Shown here: positions 16,370-25,576 of the stretch, piece after piece
Position numbering within the stretch: the stretch's first letter is position 1
How the letters are laid out: every line of letters begins with the position of its first letter
Assembly (NCBI GenBank): GCA_003142815.1
Contig: PLNP01000057.1
Span: 21,379-57,297 of the forward strand
DNA length: 35,919 bases
Direction of reading: 5' to 3'
Origin: Rhodanobacteraceae bacterium
GTDB taxonomy: Bacteria; Pseudomonadota; Gammaproteobacteria; Xanthomonadales; Rhodanobacteraceae
Notes under the pieces: model-generated
The model's input: the letters and a program-made list of their open reading frames with translations, nothing else
Databases searched by the model: none
What the model was told of the DNA's origin: nothing
Program-made: the position numbers and the translations under genes

Positions 16370-16601
16370 TTTCTTTTTCTCTACAACGAATTATCGGGCA
16401 AAGCTCAGGTACTACGTGACATCATACCGGTGTTTCACTAATGATTGCTTGACAGTTTACGTTGCGACGCAACAACTGCGGCTGACTGCGCCGCACACGG
16501 CCGCGTGTGCAACGGGACACGCATCACGCCATGCGGGATACGTGCATCGCGTTGCTCAACAAGAGGCATCTTCCGCCGTCATTGCAATGAATTCTGATGA
16601 C

Positions 16602-16610
16602 TTATCCACA
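16602..16610 (+). promoter_or_regulatory. single perfect DnaA box
   Basis: TTATCCACA equals the strong R1 DnaA-box consensus. It is the only perfect box I noticed in the window and lies in the AT-richer gap upstream of hemB and the rsmG-parAB side. One box does not make an origin; it may titrate DnaA, regulate a neighbour or be chance. Confidence 0.5.
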
Positions 16611-16702
16611 AATTCATAGGCTCCGCAGGCGCCGCGATGCGTTTTTGCGCGCGTCGATGCGCGAAGCCGTATCAACGCGACCAACTTCGCGCAGCGCTTT
16701 GA

Positions 16703-17785
<1,083 letters not shown>

Positions 17786-17850
17786 CACAGGATCTTGGCG
17801 CACCCGCGACCATGGAGGTCAGAGCCACGGCGTCAGGTCTCGCGAATCCC

Positions 17851-17874
17851 GGTCGCGGCTGCGCCGCTCCTACA
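17851..17874 (+). repeat. single REP unit (TGTAGGAGCGGC family)
   Basis: GGTCGCGGCTGCGCCGCTCC followed by TACA is one arm of the palindrome family also seen at 11220-11299 and 26249-26433. It occupies the spacer between hemB and aroE, 39 bases before the aroE start. Confidence 0.75.
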
Positions 17875-17912
17875 GAAAGCGCCTCGCATCCGCGAACTGA
17901 CTCAGATTAAAC

Positions 17913-18773
17913 ATGCCTCCCCGCTACGCCGTCTTCGGCCAACCGATCACGCACTCGCTGTCGCCGCGCATCCACGCCATGTTTGCGGCGCAGTTCGGCA
18001 TCGCGCTCGACTACCGCGCGATCGAAGTGGGCCGCGAGGATTTCACGAGCGCACTCGACGCATTCGCACGCGACGGCGGCCGCGGCGCGAATGTCACGCT
18101 GCCGCTGAAGGAACGCGCATTCGCGTTGTGCGCCCGCACTAGCGAGGAAGCGCGACGCGCCGGCAGCGTCAACACCTTGATCCGCAACGGCGATGAGTGG
18201 CGCGGCGACAGCACCGACGGCGCGGGTCTGCTGCGCGATCTTCACCAACGTCACGGCTTCGAGCCACACGGCCGATGCTGCCTCTTGCTCGGCGCCGGCG
18301 GCGCGGCGCGCGCGGTTGCGTTCGCACTCGCCGATGCCGGTGTCGGCGAACTCGTGATCGCGAACCGCACGCCCGAGCGGGCGAGCGCGCTCGCGGACGC
18401 AATCGGCACAGCGCCGCGTATGCGTGCATGCGCGTGGGACGAACTCGCCACCATGCGCGACTTCGATCTCGTCGTGAACGCGACGGCCGCCGGTCACGCG
18501 GGCAACCGCCTCGACCTGCCGACAACCCTGCTCGCACCCGCGACACTCTGCTACGACCTTTCCTACGGCTCACCAGCGATTGCGTTCCTGGTATGGGCGC
18601 GCGCAACCGGCGCGACGCGCGTCAGCGACGGACTCGGCATGCTGATCGAGCAGGCCGCCGAATCGTTCGCGCTCTGGCACGGCCACCGGCCCGAAACCGC
18701 GCCGGTATATGCCGAGCTACGCGCCAATCCCGATTGCCGTTCGTCCCCGGATCAGGTCCGGGGCAGGCTCTGA
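17913..18773 (+). CDS. aroE: shikimate dehydrogenase
   Basis: The 286-aa enzyme reduces 3-dehydroshikimate to shikimate with NADPH in aromatic amino-acid synthesis. It shows the substrate-binding SLSPRIH (15-21), catalytic K66 (NVTLPLKE) and D102 (STDGAG), the nucleotide loop GAGGAA (127-132) and NRTPERA (151-157) for NADP phosphate. The C-terminal helix (DGLGMLIEQAAESFALW) is complete. The last roughly 15 residues (NPDCRSSPDQVRGRL) are encoded by a palindrome CCCCGGA/TCCGGGG and look like an acquired tail. The start has a poor ribosome site. Confidence 0.95.
   Translation: MPPRYAVFGQPITHSLSPRIHAMFAAQFGIALDYRAIEVGREDFTSALDAFARDGGRGANVTLPLKERAFALCARTSEEARRAGSVNTLIRNGDEWRGDSTDGAGLLRDLHQRHGFEPHGRCCLLLGAGGAARAVAFALADAGVGELVIANRTPERASALADAIGTAPRMRACAWDELATMRDFDLVVNATAAGHAGNRLDLPTTLLAPATLCYDLSYGSPAIAFLVWARATGATRVSDGLGMLIEQAAESFALWHGHRPETAPVYAELRANPDCRSSPDQVRGRL
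18745..18763. repeat. palindrome CCCCGGA-TCAGG-TCCGGGG inside the aroE 3' end
   Basis: A perfect 7-bp stem with a 5-base loop lies in the last codons of aroE. It resembles the dispersed CCCCGGATCAGGTCCGGGG units of Xanthomonadales. It may double as a weak terminator, though no T run follows. Confidence 0.6.
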
Positions 18774-18838
18774 GGTATCGAAGGATGAATGGCAAGTCGA
18801 GCGAAAGCACGAAGGCAGCCGACCAGGTCAACGACGTC

Positions 18839-19096
18839 ATGGATTGCCGCGCCGACTGCGGCGCCTGCTGCATCGCGCCCTCGATCTCCAGTCGCCGATT
18901 CCCGGCATGCCGCACGGCAAACCGGCCGGCATTCCGTGCGTGCAGCTCACCGGCGAATGCGCGTCCGCCATCTTCGGTCGGCCGGAACGCCCGGAGGTCT
19001 GCCGGCGCCTGCGGCCGGCGCCAGCGATGTGCGGTGCGGACCGCGAAGCGGCCCTGGCAACTCATGGCACTCGAGAGCGCGACTCGACCGCTTTGA
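18839..19096 (+). pseudogene. YkgJ-family (UPF0153) cysteine cluster protein with two compensating frameshifts
   Basis: The start ([17 protein letters not shown]) and the end ([16 protein letters not shown] 19094-19096) are in the same frame and match a short YkgJ-type protein thought to bind zinc or iron through cysteines. The middle of the family protein ([20 protein letters not shown], then [11 protein letters not shown] and MCGADREAA) is in another frame. The frame is lost near 18892-18896, where two extra bases (CG) would explain it, and regained near 19051-19054, where one extra C would. The net change is three bases, so the first frame stays open and would give a protein with a scrambled centre. 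An ATG at 18785 is also in frame. Mutation or sequencing error cannot be told apart here. Confidence 0.75.
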
Positions 19097-19211
19097 AGCG
19101 CGCTCCGACTTTCGTCGCTGCCGCTTCCGGAAGTACGGTTCGACCCGCTCCTCCCGGTGCGCGATAATCGGCGGCGGGCGCAGAATCCCGCTGAAACGGA
19201 AAGAGCAACCC

Positions 19212-19874
19212 ATGGAAGCCGACTTCTGGCTGCAACGCTGGCGCGAGGGCCATACCGGCTTCCACCAGGACCGGGTCATGCCGTTGCTGCAACGACATTG
19301 GGACGCGTTGGCGCTGCCAGCCGACAGCCGCGTGTTCGTACCGCTGGCCGGCAAGTCGCTGGACATGCTGTGGCTGGCCGAACGCGGACATCACGTGCTC
19401 GGCGTGGAACTCTCGCCGCTGGCCGTGGAGCAGTTTTTCGCCGAGAACAGCCTGCGTCCGCAGGTGCACGATTCGCGCTACGGCCGACACCACGTCGCCG
19501 GCAGGATCGAGCTGATCTGCGGCGACGTCCTCGACCTCGACGCCACTGTGCTGGCCGACTGCGCCGGCATCTACGATCGCGCCGCGCTGATCGCGCTACC
19601 CGCGGACATGCGCGCGCGCTATGCCGGCGAACTCTACGCGCAGCTTCCGGCCGACTGCCGCGGCCTGTTGATCACCCTGGAGTATCCGCAGACGGAGATG
19701 GCCGGCCCACCGTTCCCGGTGGACGAGCACGAAGTTCGCACTCTATACGGCGACCGCTGGACCATCGACCTGCTGGAACGCCGCGACATTCTCGCCTCGC
19801 AGCCGCGCTTCATCGACGAAGGCGTCACCGCTCTGTCCACGGCCGTGTACCGGCTGCGGCACAAGCCGTCCTGA
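19212..19874 (+). CDS. tpm: thiopurine S-methyltransferase family protein
   Basis: The 220-aa protein starts [19 protein letters not shown] at ATG 19212 with GGAAAG upstream. The N-terminal W/H pattern, [19 protein letters not shown] (SAM-binding), [16 protein letters not shown] and LLITLEYPQ are characteristic of bacterial thiopurine methyltransferases. These transfer methyl from SAM to sulfur, and in bacteria also to selenium or tellurium compounds. The length fits. It stands between the broken YkgJ gene and a broken HNH gene on the opposite strand. Confidence 0.93.
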   Translation: MEADFWLQRWREGHTGFHQDRVMPLLQRHWDALALPADSRVFVPLAGKSLDMLWLAERGHHVLGVELSPLAVEQFFAENSLRPQVHDSRYGRHHVAGRIELICGDVLDLDATVLADCAGIYDRAALIALPADMRARYAGELYAQLPADCRGLLITLEYPQTEMAGPPFPVDEHEVRTLYGDRWTIDLLERRDILASQPRFIDEGVTALSTAVYRLRHKPS

Positions 19875-19914
19875 ACACCCGCAGCGTATGCGCGTCTTTG
19901 TCGTGGCCGCCGCA

Positions 19915-20573
19915 TCACGGCAGCGAGCGATGTTCGAAATGCCAGCTCAATGCACCCCGACTCGGATGTACATCCGGGTTCTCCGCCAATCTCAGGCGCT
20001 TTCCACGCCACTGCGCGTACTCCGTACCATCCAGTCGATTGGAGACGTGGATCGCAAAAATCGCGCCGTCGATGCGAATCAGGCCAAGATCGAACAAGGT
20101 ATGCAGATCAGCTCTCAGGAGCAGCCCATTGGAGACAATGTTGGTGTGCAATCCCTTGTACGGGTGGATGTGTGCGGCTTCCAGGATTTCGACGACGCTG
20201 CAACCCGATATCGCGCAGCACGCTCCGTATGCACGGAGAAGGGCGTCGCGAAAAGCGGGTTGACCTCGTCGCCGCACGATCGCACCAAGAACCCGCTGGC
20301 GCGCATCTTCCACATCCGTCGGATCGAACTCACCTGCACTGTCGGCTTTTCAGGACGCTGCCACCAGCTCACGTAATGACGTCGGCTCAGCGCAGCGACG
20401 TACGTCATACTTTCCCGCTGTGCTTTCGTAGATTTCCCAAACGCCGTGCTTGGCCCGGTCAGATTGCATGCTCGATTGGTCGCTGCGAGATGGCCTTTTA
20501 CCTCGCGGATAGTCGCCCTGCCGCCCACCAGAGTCACCTCCCACTTGCGCCGTTCGCCATACTTGAACGCCAT
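19915..20573 (-). pseudogene. broken HNH endonuclease gene
   Basis: A well-formed start at ATG 20573 (MAFKYGERRKWEVTLVGGRA), with AGGAGA nine bases upstream, begins a frame that does not reach the catalytic part. The HNH domain is read in another frame: GQPAFRDALLRAYGACCAIS, EILEAAHIHPYKG and NGLLLRADLHTLFDLGLI, ending at 19915. In that frame an in-frame TGA (20350-20352) separates the HNH part from the upstream segment (VWEIYESTAGKYDV). At least one frameshift plus one nonsense change is needed to explain it. The HNH piece alone (from ATG 20313, 132 aa) might still be made. It lies 29 bases downstream of the gamma-carbonic anhydrase gene and has the look of a decaying accessory gene. Confidence 0.65.
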
Positions 20574-20602
20574 CGGTGACGATCTCCTATCCAGGTTTTC
20601 GC

Positions 20603-21136
20603 TCAACCGTTGGCCAAATAGCGGTTCTTGAGCTTCACGTAATGTCGCGCCGAGTAGTACAGCCGCTCGATCTCCTCATCCGACAATTGGCGCACGCAGC
20701 GCGCGGGATTGCCGACCCAGAGTTCGCCTTCGCCGACGATCTTGCCGGGGGTGACGACCGCGCCGGCGCCGATCATGCTGTGCCGGTTGACGACGACGCC
20801 GTCGAGCACGGTTGCGTGCATGCCGATCAGGCACGCGTCCATCAACGTGCAGGCGTGCACGACCGCGGCGTGGCCAATCGTGACGTCGGCGCCGATGACG
20901 AGCGGAAAGCCGCCTGCGGTGTGTTCGCCGTCGTGGGTGACGTGCAGCACGGCGCCGTCCTGCACGTTCGTACGCGCGCCGATCTTGATGGTGTGCACAT
21001 CGCCGCGTGCCACCGCGCACGGCCACAGTGAGGCGTCGTCGCCGATCTCGACGTCGCCGATCAGGTGCGCGGCGGGATCGATGTAGACGTTTGCGCCGAG
21101 GCGCGGGGTGATGCCTTGATAAGGTCGGATATTCAT
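20603..21136 (-). CDS. gamma-carbonic anhydrase family protein (YrdA-like)
   Basis: The 177-aa protein starts MNIRPYQGITPRLGANVYID at ATG 21136. It is a left-handed beta-helix made of hexapeptide repeats (IGDVEIGDDASLWPC, VTIGHAAVVHACTL, VVVNRHSMIGAGAVV). The metal ligands are H65 (GAVLH), H89 (TIGH) and H94 (VVH). The C-terminal helix LSDEEIERLYYSARHYVKL is typical. It probably trimerises with metal at the interfaces; carbonic anhydrase activity is not certain in this subgroup. It is divergent from prlC with a 131-base spacer. Confidence 0.92.
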   Translation of the reverse strand: MNIRPYQGITPRLGANVYIDPAAHLIGDVEIGDDASLWPCAVARGDVHTIKIGARTNVQDGAVLHVTHDGEHTAGGFPLVIGADVTIGHAAVVHACTLMDACLIGMHATVLDGVVVNRHSMIGAGAVVTPGKIVGEGELWVGNPARCVRQLSDEEIERLYYSARHYVKLKNRYLANG

Positions 21137-21267
21137 CGTCTGAGCGTAGAGGATTCGCGCCGGCTTGGCATCCGCTGCTGTCGACGGCGTCTGCCGGGCG
21201 CTGCAACGCTTGATTTTGCGTGCGCCGCACGCCACGTTGTCGGGTCATCCCGCCTGGTTCCGTATCC

Positions 21268-23559
21268 ATGACGACCGACAATCCGCTCCTCGCGACCACC
21301 GGCCTGCCGCGTTTCTCCGCGATCTGCCCCGAACATGTCGCACCGGCGGTCGACGCCGTGCTTGCCGACTATCGTGAACATATCGACGCGCTGCTCGCGT
21401 CCGCTACGCCCCGCGACTTCGCGAGCGTCATGCTGCTCGGCGAGGAACTCGAAGATCGCCTCAATCATGTCTGGGCGCCGGTGTCGCATCTGCACGACGT
21501 CGCCGATTCCGAGGAGCTGCGCAAGGCGTACGCCGCGGCACAGGAGAAGATCGTCGAACATGCGAGCGAGCTCGGCCAAAACCGCGAGTTGTATGCGGCG
21601 GTGAAGGCCGTTGCCGCGCGCCGCGATACGGCGGCGGCGCCGCGCGCCGCGCGCACGCTGATCGAACACGAGCTGCGCGATTTCCGCCTGTCAGGTGTCG
21701 CACTCGAGGAACCGGCTCGTTCGCGCTTTCGCGAAATCGCGAACGAGCTCGCCGCGCTCGCGACCGAGTTCGAGGAAGCCGTGCTCGACGCGACCGACGC
21801 GTGGAGCGAGCATCTGACCGATGCGCCGCAACTCGCCGGAGTTCCGGAATCCGGCCGCGCGGTGCTGCGCCAATACGCCGAGGAAAAGAAACTCGACGGC
21901 TGGCTGGCCACGTTGAAGCAACCGAGTGTGCAGGCGGTGCTGACCTATGCGGACGACCGCGCCTTGCGCGAGCGCGTTTATCGCGCCTATCAGACGCGCG
22001 CGTCGGATCAAGGTCCGAACGCGGGCACGTTCGACAACTCCGCGCGCATCGGGAAGATCCTCGCACTGCGCCACGAAGCCGCGCAGTTGCTTGGGTTTGC
22101 GGATGCGGCCGAGGAATCGCTGGCGACCAAGATGGCGCCGTCGCCGGACGCGGTCTTCGCGTTCCTGCACGACCTCGCCGCGCGCGCGAAGCCGGCCGCG
22201 GAGCGCGAGCTGGCAGAGCTGCGCCGCTGCGCCGCGGACGAACTCGGTATCGCCGATCTGCAACCGTGGGATGTCGGTTACGCGTCGGAGAAGTTGCGCG
22301 AGCGCAAATACGCGTTGAACGAAGAGGAACTGAAACCGTACTTCCCGCTCGACGCGGTGATCGGCGGCCTGTTCGCGATCGCTGAACGCGTGTTCGGCGT
22401 GTCGCTGCGCCAGCGCGACGATGTCGATGTCTGGCATCCCGACGTGCGCTACTACGATTTGCTCGATGCCAATGGCCGTGTGTTCGCGGGCGCCTACGTC
22501 GACCTCTATGCGCGCACGGGCAAGCGCGGTGGCGCCTGGATGGATGTCTGCGTCAATCGTTTCCGGCGCGACGACCACACCCAATTGCCGGTCGCGTTCC
22601 TGACCTGCAACTTCGCACCGCCGACCGCGACCACGCCCTCGCTGCTGACCCACGATGACGTGCTGACCCTGTTTCACGAGTTCGGCCACGGCCTGCATCA
22701 CATGCTGACCGAGGTCGACTATCCCGGCGTCGCCGGCATTTCCGGCGTCGAGTGGGACGCGGTCGAATTACCGAGCCAGTTCATGGAGAACTTCGGCTGG
22801 CAGCGCGAAGCGCTGGATCTGTTCACTCGTCATTACCAGACCGGTGAACGATTGCCGGACGAACTGTTCGCCCGCATGCAGGCCGCGCGTTATTTCCACG
22901 CCGGATTGTTCCTCGTGCGCCAACTCGAATTCGCGCTGTTCGATTTTCGCATCCATCGCGAATTCGACCCGGAACTCGGCGCACGCGCGCTCGATATTCT
23001 CGGCCAGGTGCGCGATGAAGTCGCCGTGCTGCAGCCGCCGGCATGGCAGCGTTTCCCGCACGCGTTCACGCATATCTTCGCCGGCGGCTACGGCGCGGGT
23101 TACTACAGCTATCTGTGGGCCGAGGTGCTGTCGGCCGACGCGTTCGGGCGCTTCGAGGAAGCGGGCGTGTTTGACCGCGCGACCGGCGAGGCATATCGCC
23201 GCGCGATCCTCGCCGTCGGCGGCTCGCGACCTGCGCTGGAAAGCTTCGTCGAATTTCGCGGCCGCGAACCGAAACCCGACGCGCTGTTGCGCAGTTACGG
23301 TCTGGCTGCCCGAGAATTTGCTCCCGACACTACTGATGCACGTGGAGCTTTTACCGTTCGCCCTGAACCCTTCGACTGTACTCAGGACAGTCGAAGGGTT
23401 CAGCCGGAACGGATGCAGACATCTTCATGTCGCGATGCCGCCAAAGCCTTGAAAGCCCTCTCCCCCAACGATGAAGCTGTTGGGGGAGAGGGAGTAAAAG
23501 AACCCTCCTTCGAGCTCCAACATACTGATCGAGCGGTACGTCACGGAGCAATAAAGTAG
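21268..23559 (+). CDS. prlC: oligopeptidase A, M3 family, with repeat-encoded tail
   Basis: The 763-aa cytosolic zinc peptidase degrades short peptides such as cleaved signal peptides. The zinc site HEFGH is at 470-474, with E500 (AVELPSQFMENF) as third ligand, and HIFAGGYGAGYYSYLWAEV is the substrate-binding loop. The start is ATG 21268 (MTTDNPLLATTGLPRF). The family normally ends about at LRSYGL (residue 679 here). The following 84 residues (AAREFAPDTT to RAVRHGAIK) are read through two palindromic repeats (23364-23402 and 23456-23492). The old stop appears lost, so the tail is an acquired, low-complexity extension of unknown effect. Confidence 0.94.
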   Translation: MTTDNPLLATTGLPRFSAICPEHVAPAVDAVLADYREHIDALLASATPRDFASVMLLGEELEDRLNHVWAPVSHLHDVADSEELRKAYAAAQEKIVEHASELGQNRELYAAVKAVAARRDTAAAPRAARTLIEHELRDFRLSGVALEEPARSRFREIANELAALATEFEEAVLDATDAWSEHLTDAPQLAGVPESGRAVLRQYAEEKKLDGWLATLKQPSVQAVLTYADDRALRERVYRAYQTRASDQGPNAGTFDNSARIGKILALRHEAAQLLGFADAAEESLATKMAPSPDAVFAFLHDLAARAKPAAERELAELRRCAADELGIADLQPWDVGYASEKLRERKYALNEEELKPYFPLDAVIGGLFAIAERVFGVSLRQRDDVDVWHPDVRYYDLLDANGRVFAGAYVDLYARTGKRGGAWMDVCVNRFRRDDHTQLPVAFLTCNFAPPTATTPSLLTHDDVLTLFHEFGHGLHHMLTEVDYPGVAGISGVEWDAVELPSQFMENFGWQREALDLFTRHYQTGERLPDELFARMQAARYFHAGLFLVRQLEFALFDFRIHREFDPELGARALDILGQVRDEVAVLQPPAWQRFPHAFTHIFAGGYGAGYYSYLWAEVLSADAFGRFEEAGVFDRATGEAYRRAILAVGGSRPALESFVEFRGREPKPDALLRSYGLAAREFAPDTTDARGAFTVRPEPFDCTQDSRRVQPERMQTSSCRDAAKALKALSPNDEAVGGEGVKEPSFELQHTDRAVRHGAIK
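23364..23402. repeat. dispersed palindrome within the prlC 3' end (15-bp stem)
   Basis: TGAACCCTTCGACTG (23364-23378) pairs perfectly with CAGTCGAAGGGTTCA (23388-23402) over a 9-base loop. It is preceded by CCGTTCGCCC, as is the related sequence at 27438-27476, so the two belong to one repeat family. Confidence 0.8.
23456..23492. repeat. dispersed palindrome within the prlC 3' end (14-bp stem)
   Basis: CCCTCTCCCCCAAC (23456-23469) and GTTGGGGGAGAGGG (23479-23492) form a perfect 14-bp stem with a 9-base loop. It is translated in frame as part of the prlC tail (ALSPNDEAVGGEG). Confidence 0.8.
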
Positions 23560-23587
23560 GGAAACATCAGCATCGATAGTGCGCTCG

Positions 23588-24616
23588 CTACGCGTTGAAA
23601 GCAGGTCCTGGGAACGTGCGGAAGACGTCGATGACATGCGTGATCGCCGCGTCGTCAATGTCGATGTGTGTGACCAGGCGCACCGTCGGCAGATAACCGA
23701 TGCTCACGCGCACGCCCGCATTACGCAGATGCGCGTCGAGTGCGCGCAGACGCGCGGCGGCGACATCGATGAAGACCATGTTGGTGAACTGGCCGAGCAC
23801 GCGGATGCCGTCGATGCCGCGCAGCCCCGCAGCGAGGCGTTCGGCGCGTGTGTGGTCCTCGGCGAGTCGGGCGACCTGGTGATCGAGCGCGTAGATCGCC
23901 GCTGCCGCGAGAACCCCTGACTGCCGCATGCCGCCGCCGAGCATCTTGCGCCATCGCCGCGCTTGCCCGATCAGCGTCTCGGAGCCGAGCAATACCGAGC
24001 CGACCGGCGCGCCGAGTCCCTTCGACAGACAGACCGAAACGCTGTCGAACGGCGCCGCGAGCGTGCGTGCCGGCACGCCGCTCGCGATCGCCGCGTTGAA
24101 CAGCCGCGCGCCGTCGAGGTGCACGGCCAGGCCGCGCGAGTGCGCCCAGTCGGCCGCGGCGACGACATAGTCCTGCGGCAGCACGCGACCGTGCCAGGTG
24201 TTCTCGAGCGCAAGCAAACGCGTGCGCGCGAAATGAGGATCGTCGGGCTTGATCGCCTTGGCCAGCGCATCCAGCGGCAGGCTGCCGTCTTCGGCCTGGA
24301 CGATCGGCTGCGGCTGGATCGAACCGAGCACGGCCGCGCCGCCACCTTCGTATTTGTACGTGTGCGCCTCCATGCCGACGAGGTATTCGTCGCCGCGCCG
24401 GCAATGGCTCATCAGCGCGACCAGATTGCTCTGCGTCCCGCTCGGCACGAACAGCCCGGCCGCAAAGCCGAGTTCGTCGGCGAGCCGCCGTTCGAGGCGC
24501 TGTACGGTCGGATCCTCGCCATACACGTCATCGCCGACCGGCGCCACCGCCATCGCCGCACGCATCGCCTCGCCCGGTCGGGTTACCGTATCGCTGCGCA
24601 GATCGATCTCGACCAT
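23588..24616 (-). CDS. ltaE: low-specificity L-threonine aldolase
   Basis: The 342-aa PLP enzyme cleaves L-threonine or allo-threonine to glycine and acetaldehyde. The PLP lysine is K199 (SVCLSKGLGAPVGS), with D168 (HLDGARLFN) contacting the cofactor ring and the N-terminal IDLRSDTVTRPGEAMR and VGDDVYGEDPTV signatures. The start ATG 24616 follows GGGAG. It converges on prlC; only 28 bases separate the stop codons. It is divergent from xthA across a hairpin-rich spacer. Confidence 0.95.
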   Translation of the reverse strand: MVEIDLRSDTVTRPGEAMRAAMAVAPVGDDVYGEDPTVQRLERRLADELGFAAGLFVPSGTQSNLVALMSHCRRGDEYLVGMEAHTYKYEGGGAAVLGSIQPQPIVQAEDGSLPLDALAKAIKPDDPHFARTRLLALENTWHGRVLPQDYVVAAADWAHSRGLAVHLDGARLFNAAIASGVPARTLAAPFDSVSVCLSKGLGAPVGSVLLGSETLIGQARRWRKMLGGGMRQSGVLAAAAIYALDHQVARLAEDHTRAERLAAGLRGIDGIRVLGQFTNMVFIDVAAARLRALDAHLRNAGVRVSIGYLPTVRLVTHIDIDDAAITHVIDVFRTFPGPAFNA

Positions 24617-24630
24617 CGTTTGCTCTCCCT

Positions 24631-24738
24631 ATTGATTCGGAATGAATTCGGATTCAGCAACCGAATCAATTCCCCCACTCTTGCCCTCCCCGCTGGCGCA
24701 GAGGAGGGCAAGCGGAGCGCACTCAAACTATTTGAGTG
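24631..24738. repeat. three consecutive hairpins in the ltaE/xthA spacer
   Basis: ATTGATTCGG/CCGAATCAAT (24631-24640 and 24661-24670, 20-base loop), TTGCCCTCC/GGAGGGCAA (24681-24689 and 24703-24711) and CACTCAAA/TTTGAGTG (24720-24727 and 24731-24738, loop CTA) are all perfect stems. They sit between divergent genes, so they are not ordinary terminators. Confidence 0.65.
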
Positions 24739-24790
24739 CCGAATCGATCGGTGCCGCCGTACAGCGTAACGAGCGCGGCATGCCGTCCGC

Positions 24791-24796
24791 TACAAT
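24791..24796 (+). promoter_or_regulatory. putative -10 element of xthA
   Basis: TACAAT ends only 6 bases before the xthA ATG (24803), so transcription would start at or next to the start codon and the mRNA could be leaderless. No good -35 is seen at 16-18 bases upstream. No ribosome binding site is visible for xthA, which agrees. Confidence 0.35.
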
Positions 24797-24802
24797 TGCA
24801 CG

Positions 24803-25576
24803 ATGAAATTCGCGAGCTGGAACGTCAATTCGTTGAATGTGCGCCTGCCGCATGTCGAGCGCTGGTGCGCGCAGGTGCAGCCGGATGTGCTCGCGCTGCA
24901 GGAAACCAAACTCGAGGACACGAAGTTTCCGGCCGCCGCGCTGGAAGCCGCCGGCTATCACGCCGCGTTCTCGGGGCAGAAGACCTACAACGGCGTCGCG
25001 ATCCTGGCGCGCACGCCGATCACCGATGTCGAACACGGCATCGCCGGCTTCGACGATCCGCAGCGGCGCATCCTGTCCGCAACCGTCGGCGACGTCCGCG
25101 TCGTCAACCTCTACGTCGTCAACGGGCAGTCCGTCGGCAGCGAGAAATACGCCTACAAACTGGACTGGCTCGCCAAGGTCACCGCATTCCTCGGTGAGGA
25201 GATCCGCCGCCATCCGCGCCTCGTCGTGATGGGCGATTTCAACATCGCGCCGGACGATCGCGACGTGCACGATCCGGTGGCGTGGCGCGAGCAGATCCTG
25301 TGCTCGACGCCGGAGCGCGAGGCGCTCCAGCGCATGCAGGACGTCGGCCTCGCCGACAGCTTCCGCCTGTTTGCCTCCGACAGCGGCCATTACAGTTGGT
25401 GGGATTACCGTCAGGCCGCGTTCCGACGCAATCTCGGTCTGCGCATCGACCTGATTCTCATCAGTGACGCGTTGCGCGCACACGCCCGCGTCGCCACGAT
25501 CGATCGCGAGCCGCGCAGCTGGGAACGCGCCTCGGATCACACCCCCGTTTTGCTGGAAATCGACGATGGCCGCTGA
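24803..25576 (+). CDS. xthA: exodeoxyribonuclease III
   Basis: The 257-aa enzyme removes 3' blocking groups and cuts at abasic sites in base excision repair. Catalytic motifs of the EEP fold are present: N7 (SWNVNS), E34 (LQETKLED), D145/N147 (MGDFNIAP), and S244-D245-H246 (ERASDHTPV). LRIDLILIS contains the conserved RID. Its stop overlaps the next gene by 11 bases, so the two are probably co-translated. Confidence 0.96.
   Translation: MKFASWNVNSLNVRLPHVERWCAQVQPDVLALQETKLEDTKFPAAALEAAGYHAAFSGQKTYNGVAILARTPITDVEHGIAGFDDPQRRILSATVGDVRVVNLYVVNGQSVGSEKYAYKLDWLAKVTAFLGEEIRRHPRLVVMGDFNIAPDDRDVHDPVAWREQILCSTPEREALQRMQDVGLADSFRLFASDSGHYSWWDYRQAAFRRNLGLRIDLILISDALRAHARVATIDREPRSWERASDHTPVLLEIDDGR

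Noticed and set aside
16431-16438. TGTTTCAC as a parS site
   Set aside because: Only the left half of the palindrome matches; the next eight bases (TAATGATT) do not resemble GTGAAACA.
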